In this document: one piece after another, positions 1 to 5,532 of the stretch
How positions within the stretch are numbered: the first letter of the stretch is position 1
How the letters are laid out: each line of letters starts with the position of its first letter
Origin: a bacterium
GTDB taxonomy: Bacteria; Chloroflexota; Dormibacteria; Aeolococcales; Bog-877
Assembly: GCA_021844355.1 (NCBI GenBank)
Contig: JAKBTP010000168.1
Span: 2,496-18,918, forward strand
Direction: 5' to 3'
Length of the DNA: 16,423 bases
Position numbers and translations under genes: made by a program
Notes under the pieces: generated by a model
Seen by the model: the letters and a program-made list of their open reading frames with translations, nothing else
The model's database searches: none
What the model was told of the DNA's origin: nothing

Positions 1-1013
1 TTGCTGACCGCCAGCTTGCCCAGGTCGTGGACCAGCGCCGCCAGCCCGATGCGGTCATTCTCCTCGGTGCTCATCCCCATGACCTCGGCCATGCGCCGGG
101 CCAGGGCGGCGGTCCGGGTGGAGTGGGTTGCCGTCCAGGGGGACTTGGCGTCCACCACCCCGGCGAACACCTGGCCGATGCGCACCATGTCGTCCACCGA
201 CGTGCAGGAGACCCGGCGGGGGCGCGGGTCGAGGGGGGCCACCTGCTCAGGGTGGTTGATGGCGCCGAAGCGCTCCCAGAGTCGGTCGCCGCGCGCGTGG
301 GCCAGGACGGCGTCCACCAGCTGGGGGTCGAACCAGGTTCCCCGGCGCCGGCGGAGGACGGTCTCCACGCTGCGGCGTCCTCCGTGGCGCCAGAAGATCT
401 CCGCGGTCTGGCAGAGCAGGGCGATCCGGGAGAGCACCGGGATCTCGTCGCCCTTGAGGCCGCGGGGGCTCCCCGAGCCGTTCCAGTGCTCGTCGAGGGA
501 GTAGACGGCCTCGGCCGACGGCTCGGCCCAGCCGAGCTGGCGCACCAACTCGGCTCCCCGGGTGCAGCGGGCCTCCACCAGCTCGCTGGCCAGCCCCGGC
601 CCCTTGGCTCCCAGGGCGACCAGCTGGGCCATGCGCCGGGTGATGGGGGCGGTGGGCGCCGTCTGGCGGATGGCGAACAGCAGCGAGCGCCACTGGCTGC
701 TCCAGTCCGAAACCTTGAACTGGGCCTTGGTGCTGAGGTCGTCGGCGCCGAACCAGCGGGTCACGCTGTAGGCGTTGGCCGAGCAGCCGGCGTCCTTGAG
801 CAGCAGGGCGTAGAAGAGGTCCTGGCGCTCATCCGGTCCGAGGCCCACCCAGTCGGCCAGCCGCATTCCCAGCCAGCAGGTCCGCAGGGCGTGGCCCATC
901 GGCTCCCCCTCGGCCAGATCCAGCGCCCGGGACAGCGAGGCGATCACCAGCGAGGAGGGCATCGACCCGCCGGCCTCGGTGGGGACGTCGGCCCGCAGGG
1001 TGGTGGCGCTCAT
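1..1013 (-). CDS. Tandem HD / HD-GYP domain protein, 3' end cut by window edge
   Basis: An open frame of 337 codons starts at the ATG at 1013-1011 and runs off the left edge without a stop. Residues about 38-240 form a degenerate HD-GYP-like domain: GHALRTC at 40-46, LLKDAGC at 71-77 where HD-GYP proteins have HDIG, and EHWNGSGSPRGLKGDEIP at about 175-191 where the family has a GYP box. A second HD domain begins near residue 285, with H297 in THS and a canonical HDLGK at 329-333, and is then cut. HD-GYP proteins are usually cyclic-di-GMP phosphodiesterases; here the first domain looks catalytically dead and the second keeps the HD pair, although its GYP box lies outside the window. No Shine-Dalgarno precedes the ATG, and a TAGCCT hexamer lies six bases upstream, so it may be leaderless. 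It is transcribed away from efp. The HD family assignment is firm; the ligand is not known. Confidence 0.85.
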   Translation of the reverse strand, partial: MSATTLRADVPTEAGGSMPSSLVIASLSRALDLAEGEPMGHALRTCWLGMRLADWVGLGPDERQDLFYALLLKDAGCSANAYSVTRWFGADDLSTKAQFKVSDWSSQWRSLLFAIRQTAPTAPITRRMAQLVALGAKGPGLASELVEARCTRGAELVRQLGWAEPSAEAVYSLDEHWNGSGSPRGLKGDEIPVLSRIALLCQTAEIFWRHGGRRSVETVLRRRRGTWFDPQLVDAVLAHARGDRLWERFGAINHPEQVAPLDPRPRRVSCTSVDDMVRIGQVFAGVVDAKSPWTATHSTRTAALARRMAEVMGMSTEENDRIGLAALVHDLGKLAVS

Positions 1014-1019
1014 GATTGA

Positions 1020-1025
1020 AGGCTA
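1020..1025 (-). promoter_or_regulatory. Candidate -10 element for the HD-domain gene (leaderless start)
   Basis: On the minus strand TAGCCT fits the TANNNT -10 pattern and ends six bases before the ATG. That is the spacing expected when transcription begins at or next to the start codon. No Shine-Dalgarno is visible to explain initiation otherwise, and I see no good -35. This is inferred from pattern and spacing alone. Confidence 0.35.
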
Positions 1026-1144
1026 GGGCCGGGCCCCCGCCGCGCCGGTGAAGGATCTGCTGCGGTGTTTGAAGACCGTGTAGCGGGCGGCTGAGCGCGG
1101 ACATCGACGGACGGCCCCGAAGCTGCGATCATCAGGGGCTGTGA

Positions 1145-1164
1145 GGGGCGGCATGGTCCGCCCC
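1145..1164 (+). promoter_or_regulatory. GC-only inverted repeat in the efp leader
   Basis: GGGGCGG (1145-1151) and its exact complement CCGCCCC (1158-1164) are separated by six bases, CATGGT. As RNA this makes a seven-pair all-GC stem 39 bases upstream of the efp ATG. As DNA it is a dyad that could bind a dimeric regulator. There is no T-run directly after it, so it is not a typical intrinsic terminator. Its role is unknown. Confidence 0.45.
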
Positions 1165-1203
1165 GGCGCCGCCCTGGCGACCGCAACTTTTGGAGCCGAG
1201 CAG

Positions 1204-1764
1204 ATGATCAACGCCGGAGAGCTGCGGGCCGGCACCACCGTGGAGCGCAACGGCCAGCTGCTGGAGGTCCTCTCCTTCGAGCACATCAAGCTGGGACGGG
1301 GCACCGCGGTGGTGCGCACCCGGCTGCGCAATGTCGACACCGGAGCCGTGACCGAGGAGACCTTCCGCCCCGAGGAGCGCTTCCCGAGGGTCCGGATCGA
1401 GAAGGTGGAGGTGCAGTACCTGTACCGGGACGGGGACCAGCACGTGCTCATGGACACCAGCACCTACGAGCAGTTCCCCATCAGCCAGGAGCTGTTCGAG
1501 GCGGCCTCCCGCTACGTGCGGGAGTCCGACACCCTCTTCCTGCTCCGGCACGACGACCGGATCCTCGGGGTTGAGGTGCCGATCACCGTCGTGCTGGAGG
1601 TCACCGCCACCGACCCCGGCTTCAAGGGGGACACGGCCACGGGGACCTTCAAGCCCGCCACCTTGGAGACCGGGCTGGTGATCGACGTGCCGCTGTTCGT
1701 GAACGTCGGTGACCGGGTCAAGGTGGACACCCGGAGCGCGCGCTACCTGGAGCGTGCCTCGTGA
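1204..1764 (+). CDS. efp: Translation elongation factor EF-P
   Basis: EF-P binds next to the P-site tRNA and relieves ribosome stalling at proline runs. The 186-residue product has the normal family length and three-barrel layout, ending in the conserved KPATLETG, VPLFVNVGD and KVDTRSARYLER blocks. I chose ATG 1204 over the in-frame GTG at 1141: it gives the usual N-terminus (MINAGELRAG), and GGAG at 1192-1195 sits eight bases upstream, whereas the extra 21 codons cover the leader hairpin and match nothing in the family. The loop tip that carries the modified residue reads KLGRG (29-33), so the tip residue is Arg32 instead of the common Lys, and the usual proline of the KPGKG motif is Leu. 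It is first in the long operon, and its stop overlaps the next start by four bases (GTGA). Confidence 0.95.
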   Translation: MINAGELRAGTTVERNGQLLEVLSFEHIKLGRGTAVVRTRLRNVDTGAVTEETFRPEERFPRVRIEKVEVQYLYRDGDQHVLMDTSTYEQFPISQELFEAASRYVRESDTLFLLRHDDRILGVEVPITVVLEVTATDPGFKGDTATGTFKPATLETGLVIDVPLFVNVGDRVKVDTRSARYLERAS

Positions 1765-2123
1765 CCACCGCCCCCACCCTGCGGGAGCAGCCCCCGGGAC
1801 GCGTCCGGGTGGCCAGCGAGGTGGTGGGGGCGATCGCCTCCCTGGCGGCGCTGGACACGCCGGGGGTCGCCCACATGTGCGAGCTCCAGGGGGTGCCCGT
1901 GCCCCGTCCGCTGCGCCGCCAGCACGGCCACCGCGGTGTCCGTCTGGAGATGATCGGGAGCGCCGCCATCCGGCTCGAGCTGGGCATCGCCATCGAGGCC
2001 GGGGCCACCCTTCCGGAGCTGGTTGAGGAGCTGCAGCGAAGGGTGTCGCGGGACATCGAAAGGATGCTGGGGCTCGAGGTCGTCGAGGTCAATGTCCTGG
2101 TCCGCGAGCTGGCGGGCGGTTGA
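1761..2123 (+). CDS. Asp23/Gls24 family envelope stress response protein
   Basis: This 120-residue protein matches the Asp23/Gls24 (DUF322) family in length and pattern: an N-terminal VRVASEVVGAIASLAAL segment, a central Gly-Val stretch, and a C-terminal LVEELQRRVSRDIERMLG segment followed by VVEVNVLVREL. Family members in Bacillota are small, cytoplasmic or membrane-associated proteins linked to cell-envelope stress; their biochemical activity is not established. The GTG at 1761 overlaps the efp stop as GTGA, and GGAG at 1749-1752 lies eight bases upstream. A position between efp and nusB is the classic one for this family in Bacillota, which supports the call. Confidence 0.88.
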   Translation: MTTAPTLREQPPGRVRVASEVVGAIASLAALDTPGVAHMCELQGVPVPRPLRRQHGHRGVRLEMIGSAAIRLELGIAIEAGATLPELVEELQRRVSRDIERMLGLEVVEVNVLVRELAGG

Positions 2124-2524
2124 GGCCCCGCCACCGCGCTCGCCAGCTCGCCCTCAGGGTCGTCTTCCAGCTCGACCAGGCCCCCGGGGATTGGCATCCG
2201 GCGTTCGCCTACCAGCTGGCCGAGGACGACCTGCCCCCCGAGTCGGCGGCCTTCGCCGAGGAGCTGGTCGCCTTAGTCCAGGAGCACCGCGTGGAGATCG
2301 ATTCGGCGCTGCAGGCGGCGGCCACTCACTGGAGGTTGGAACAGATGGGCCGGGTGGAGCGGGGAGTCCTCCGGCTGGGGGCCGCCGAGCTGCTCTGGCG
2401 CCGCCAGGATCCCCGGGCGGTGACCCTGGACGAGGCGGTGGGGCTGGCCAAGGAGCTCGGTGGGGAGGACGCCGCCCGCTTCGTGAACGGGGTTCTGGGC
2501 CGGCTGGCGCGGGAGGCGGTCTGA
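2120..2524 (+). CDS. nusB: Transcription antitermination factor NusB
   Basis: NusB pairs with NusE (ribosomal protein S10), binds boxA RNA and supports antitermination in rRNA operons. The 134-residue product is all-helical with the family pattern: RHRARQLALRVVFQLDQ at the N-terminus, a middle MGRVERGVLRLGAAELLWR block, and the C-terminal signature TLDEAVGLAKELGGEDAARF followed by VNGVLGRL. The start is inferred as TTG 2120, overlapping the preceding stop as TTGA; no closer ATG or GTG keeps the conserved N-terminal basic helix. No strong Shine-Dalgarno is seen, so it probably depends on coupling to the upstream gene. Its stop shares one base with the xseA ATG. Confidence 0.94.
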   Translation: MRPRHRARQLALRVVFQLDQAPGDWHPAFAYQLAEDDLPPESAAFAEELVALVQEHRVEIDSALQAAATHWRLEQMGRVERGVLRLGAAELLWRRQDPRAVTLDEAVGLAKELGGEDAARFVNGVLGRLAREAV

Positions 2525-3840
2525 TGCTGGCGCGCCGGGTCCTGCAGGTGGCCGAGCTCAACAGCCTGATCCGGGCGGACCTGGAGGAGGACCCCGCGCT
2601 CCAGGACGTGTACGTTGAGGCCGAGATCGGCACCTGTACCAGGTCGGCGGCGGGCCATCGCTACCTGACGCTGAAGGACTGCCGTGAGGGGCGCGCCGAC
2701 CAGGCCTCGATCCGGGCGGTGCTCTTCCGTGGCGCCGGCGCCTCCCTTGCCTTCGAGCCGGAGACCGGCCAGCGGGTGATCGCCCACGGGCGCATATCGG
2801 TATACGCCGCCAAGGGGGACGTCCAGTTGTACCTGGATCAGCTGGAGCCGGCGGGCGTCGGTGCTTTGGCGCTCGCCTTCCAGCAGCTGGTGGCTCGCCT
2901 CGAGGCTGAGGGGCTCTTCAGCCCCGAGCGCAAACGCCGGCTTCCGTTCCTGCCCCGGCGGGTGGCGGTGGTCACCTCCCCCCGGGGCGCCGCGGTCCGG
3001 GACGTGATCCACGTGATCAGCCGCCGCTGCCCGATCACCGAGCTGGTGGTCGTCCCCTCCCTGGTTCAGGGGGAGGGGAGTGTGGCCGAGCTGGTCGCGG
3101 CGCTGACCCTAGCCGGCCGTTCGGGAGCGGAGCTGGTCCTCCTGGTCCGGGGCGGCGGGAGCCTTGAGGACCTCGCCGCCTTCAACTCTGAGGAGCTGGC
3201 GCGGGCGGTGGCCGGCTGCCCGGTCCCAGTCATGACCGGCGTGGGGCATGAGACCGACACCACCGTGGTCGACTTCGTGGCCGACCGCCGTGCCCCCACT
3301 CCCTCGGCCGCCGCAGAGCTGGCTGTCCCAGATCGGGACAGCCTGCGCCACGAACTCGGGGCGAGGCACCTCCGACTCGGGCGGGCGGGAGCCGCCTATC
3401 TCGTGGGGCGGACCGAGCAGCTGGCCGGCACTGCCGCCCGGCTGGAGCGGCTGGCCCCGCGGAGGCGGCTCATGGAGGGCCAGCAGGACCTGGACCGAGC
3501 CGCCCAGCGGCTGGTGGCCGCGGCCGCCCGCCATCTCGGCCGACTGTCCGACCAGCTCGCTTCCCGCCGCCAGCTCCTGGAGGCGCGGGGTCCGCTGCCC
3601 CTCCTCGGGCGGCTGCAGGAGGAGCTGCGCGGGAGGAGCGGGCAGCTCCTGGCGCTGTCACCGCTCGCCGTCCTAGAGCGTGGCTACTCGATAACCTGGC
3701 AGGAGGAGGGAGGGGCGCTGGTCCGCGACCCGCGAGGGCTGCAGCCCGGTGAGCGGCTGGTGACCCAGCTGGCGCTGGGCCGGGTGCGCAGCCAAGTGAC
3801 ATCGGTGGAGCCGAGCAAGGAGGTGTCAGATGACCGATGA
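2524..3840 (+). CDS. xseA: Exodeoxyribonuclease VII large subunit
   Basis: XseA is the catalytic subunit of exonuclease VII, which degrades single-stranded DNA from either end together with several XseB subunits. The 438-residue protein has an N-terminal OB-fold (about 8-108, with GHRYLTLKD at 44-52), then the catalytic domain with TSPRGAAVRD (151-160), RGGGSLEDLAAFN (209-221), GVGHETD (239-245) and RAPTPSAAAE (256-265). A long helical region rich in Leu, Arg and Gln follows, which binds XseB, and a C-terminal LSPLAVLERGYSI segment. ATG 2524 overlaps the nusB stop (TGATG) and has GGGAGG at 2511-2516. The frame stays open upstream to 2023, but that part is only the nusB and asp23 complement of reading frames. 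It overlaps xseB by 11 bases. Confidence 0.96.
   Translation: MLARRVLQVAELNSLIRADLEEDPALQDVYVEAEIGTCTRSAAGHRYLTLKDCREGRADQASIRAVLFRGAGASLAFEPETGQRVIAHGRISVYAAKGDVQLYLDQLEPAGVGALALAFQQLVARLEAEGLFSPERKRRLPFLPRRVAVVTSPRGAAVRDVIHVISRRCPITELVVVPSLVQGEGSVAELVAALTLAGRSGAELVLLVRGGGSLEDLAAFNSEELARAVAGCPVPVMTGVGHETDTTVVDFVADRRAPTPSAAAELAVPDRDSLRHELGARHLRLGRAGAAYLVGRTEQLAGTAARLERLAPRRRLMEGQQDLDRAAQRLVAAAARHLGRLSDQLASRRQLLEARGPLPLLGRLQEELRGRSGQLLALSPLAVLERGYSITWQEEGGALVRDPRGLQPGERLVTQLALGRVRSQVTSVEPSKEVSDDR
3321..3343 (+). repeat. Perfect 9-bp inverted repeat inside xseA
   Basis: GGCTGTCCC (3321-3329) and its exact complement GGGACAGCC (3335-3343) flank a five-base loop, AGATC. The mRNA can form a stable nine-pair hairpin just after the conserved RAPTPSAAAE block. 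No T-run follows, and the coding frame continues, so it is not a terminator. A chance origin is possible in DNA of this GC content. Confidence 0.5.
3817..3824 (+). promoter_or_regulatory. Strong Shine-Dalgarno for xseB, inside xseA
   Basis: AAGGAGGT is a near-complete anti-16S match and ends five bases before the xseB ATG at 3830. It is the best ribosome binding site in the window and lies within the last codons of xseA. This fits the need for several XseB subunits per XseA in exonuclease VII, although that link is an inference. Confidence 0.8.
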
Positions 3841-4111
3841 GCCGAGCCCTGGGTCCGACGAGGACCTCCTGGACTACGAGGCGGCCCTGGCCCGGCTGGA
3901 CGAGGTGCTGCGGGCCCTGGAGGATGGGAAGGTCGCGCTGGAGGACGCCATCGCCTTGTACGAACGCGGGGTGAAGCTGGTGCGCCGCTGCTCCACCCTG
4001 CTGGCCGGGGCCGAGCGGCGGATCACAGAGCTCTCCCAGAGCCCCGATGGCGACCTGGTCGAGCGGCCCTTCCAGCTCTCCGCGGAGGAGGGGCCGGCGG
4101 GCGGAGCCTGA
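3830..4111 (+). CDS. xseB: Exodeoxyribonuclease VII small subunit
   Basis: XseB is the small helical subunit that coats the XseA helices and regulates exonuclease VII. The 93-residue product shows the family signature: YEAALARLDEVLRALEDGKV (16-35), then LEDAIALYERGVKLVRRCSTLL, a two-helix hairpin. It has a short acidic N-terminal tail and a low-complexity C-terminus that run slightly past the usual 60-80 residue core. The ATG overlaps xseA by 11 bases and has a strong Shine-Dalgarno at 3817-3824. Confidence 0.95.
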   Translation: MTDEPSPGSDEDLLDYEAALARLDEVLRALEDGKVALEDAIALYERGVKLVRRCSTLLAGAERRITELSQSPDGDLVERPFQLSAEEGPAGGA

Positions 4112-4117
4112 CCGCGG

Positions 4118-4549
4118 ATGGCAGGGATGCTCTCCAACCAGTATCTCCTGGTTCCGCTCCTGGCCTGGGCCCTCGGTCAGCTCCTCAAGATCCTCACTGA
4201 CTCCTGGCAGCGGCGCCAGCTGAGCCTCCGGCGGCTGGGCACCTCGGGGGGGATGCCCAGCTCGCACACCGCCCTCACCGTCTGCCTGACCACCCTCCTG
4301 GGACGGCGGCTGGGGACCACCTCGCCGGTCTTCGCGGCGGCCGCGGTGCTCACCATGGTGGTGGTCTACGACGCCACCGGGGTGCGTCGCGCCGCTGGAC
4401 AGCAGAGCGTCATCCTGAACCAGATGATCGACGACCTGCGGCAGCACCTGGGGCTGAGGTATGAGCGGGTGCGCCAGCTTCTAGGCCACACCCCCTACGA
4501 GGTCCTGGCGGGGGCCGCCCTCGGGGTGCTGGTGGGGATGACGCTCTGA
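4118..4549 (+). CDS. Divergent PAP2 family (DUF212) membrane protein
   Basis: The 143-residue protein carries the DUF212 pattern: an N-terminal hydrophobic segment followed by QLLKILTD, GTSGGMPSSH (41-50), a hydrophobic stretch ending in YDATGVRRAAG (84-94), QMIDDL, and LGHTPYEV (122-129) before a final membrane segment. The PSSH and GHTPxE blocks resemble phosphatase motifs of PAP2 lipid phosphatases, hence the family name, but the activity is not firmly established. I predict an integral membrane protein with three or four helices. The start is ATG 4118, six bases after the xseB stop; ATG 4127 is a nearly equal alternative that would remove three residues. It is the only predicted integral membrane protein inside the operon proper. 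In Clostridia this family often sits near xseB and ispA. Confidence 0.88.
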   Translation: MAGMLSNQYLLVPLLAWALGQLLKILTDSWQRRQLSLRRLGTSGGMPSSHTALTVCLTTLLGRRLGTTSPVFAAAAVLTMVVVYDATGVRRAAGQQSVILNQMIDDLRQHLGLRYERVRQLLGHTPYEVLAGAALGVLVGMTL

Positions 4550-4568
4550 CGCCCGCCCCAGAGGCCCA

Positions 4569-5531
4569 GTGCCTAACATCTCATTCTCGATGGCCATGCT
4601 GAACCCACCACCACCGGCAGATCAGGTGGTGGCCCTACTCCTCCACCCGCGCGAGGCCGCCAGCTCGCCCTTGCTGGGGGAGGCCCAGCGCCGCTGCCGG
4701 GAGGCCGGGCTGGAGGCCGTGGTGTTGCAGTCCGCTCCGGAGGAGGAGCTGGGTGCCCTCGCCGGTAGGACGCGGCTCCTGGTCTCAGTGGGAGGGGACG
4801 GTACCCTGCTCTACGCCGCCAAGATGGCCGGGCCCCGCGGGATCCCCGTGCTCGGGGTCAACCGGGGCCAGCTCGGCTTCCTCACCAGTGTGGAGATGGA
4901 GGGGATGCCAGACGCCCTCACGGCCTACTTCGAGGGGCGATGCTCCATCCTGGTCCGGCCCACTCTCTCCGCCACGCTGCTGACGGCGGCGGGAAGGCTG
5001 ACGGCGTCCCTGCCGCTGGCGGTCAACGAAGTGCTGGTTCGGGCAGACGACTTCAACGTGATCCGGATGCGGGTGCGCACCGACCACCAGCTGGTCGGGG
5101 ATTTCGATGGAGACGGGATCATCGTCGCCTCCAGCCTCGGCTCCACCGCCTACTCCCTCTCCGCCGGCGGTCCCAGCCTGGATCCGTCGGTCCCAGCGCT
5201 GGTGGTCACCCCGCTCAACCCTCACTCCCTCGGCCACCGGTCGCTGGTCATCCCGGACACCTTGGATGTGAGCGTGGAGCTGGTGCGGGGCGGGGGCACC
5301 CTGGCGGCGGACGGCAGGGTGTGGAGACCGCTCCTGGCTGGAGCGCGGTTCGTGGTCGGCCGCGGCCCCCATCTCCAGCTGGTGCAGCCGCCGGGGACGC
5401 CGGGCTTCTTCGAACGCCTCCGCTCCAAGACCGGGTTCGGAACGGTGCTGAAGCTGGAGGTCGACGACCTCGGGGAGGTCAGTCCAGCCGGGGCCGAGGA
5501 ACCGGCTCCGGTACCGGCCCCGGGCGGCTGA
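4569..5531 (+). CDS. nadK: NAD kinase
   Basis: This cytoplasmic enzyme phosphorylates NAD to NADP using ATP or polyphosphate. Diagnostic blocks are present: GGDGT (75-79), GIPVLGVNRGQLGFLT (91-106), NEVLV (153-157), DGIIVASSLGSTAYSLSAGG (182-201) and PLNPHSLGHRSLVIP (215-229). The 320-residue length is slightly above the usual 280-300 because of an N-terminal tail and an acidic, proline-rich C-terminus. The GTG at 4569 has AGAGG at 4560-4564; ATG 4590 or 4596 would remove seven or nine residues without touching the fold and cannot be excluded. It follows the DUF212 gene after 19 bases and precedes recN by one base. nadK next to recN is a common pairing in Gram-positive lineages. Confidence 0.95.
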   Translation: MPNISFSMAMLNPPPPADQVVALLLHPREAASSPLLGEAQRRCREAGLEAVVLQSAPEEELGALAGRTRLLVSVGGDGTLLYAAKMAGPRGIPVLGVNRGQLGFLTSVEMEGMPDALTAYFEGRCSILVRPTLSATLLTAAGRLTASLPLAVNEVLVRADDFNVIRMRVRTDHQLVGDFDGDGIIVASSLGSTAYSLSAGGPSLDPSVPALVVTPLNPHSLGHRSLVIPDTLDVSVELVRGGGTLAADGRVWRPLLAGARFVVGRGPHLQLVQPPGTPGFFERLRSKTGFGTVLKLEVDDLGEVSPAGAEEPAPVPAPGG

Positions 5532-5532
5532 G

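Larger units (their letters stand above)
1014..1203. other. Divergent intergenic region between the HD-domain gene and efp
   Basis: This 190-base region must carry promoters for both flanking genes. On the minus strand a TAGCCT hexamer abuts the HD gene. On the plus strand only weak promoter-like hexamers are visible, for example TCGACG at 1104-1109 with GATCAT at 1128-1133, 18 bases apart; I do not regard these as proven. A perfect GC inverted repeat lies at 1145-1164, and the efp Shine-Dalgarno GGAG lies at 1192-1195. No RNA gene or separate ORF is convincing here. Confidence 0.6.

Noticed and set aside
27..1019. Plus-strand open frame of 330 codons over the HD-domain gene
   Set aside because: The minus strand encodes clear HD and HD-GYP-like motifs; the plus-strand product is His/Gly/Pro-rich and featureless.
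1141..1203. Upstream GTG start for efp adding 21 residues
   Set aside because: The extra residues match no EF-P N-terminus, cover the leader hairpin, and ATG 1204 has a well-placed GGAG.
2023..2523. A 167-codon N-terminal extension of xseA
   Set aside because: It overlaps the end of asp23 and all of nusB, is Pro/Gly/Arg-rich, and ATG 2524 with GGGAGG gives a normal-length XseA.
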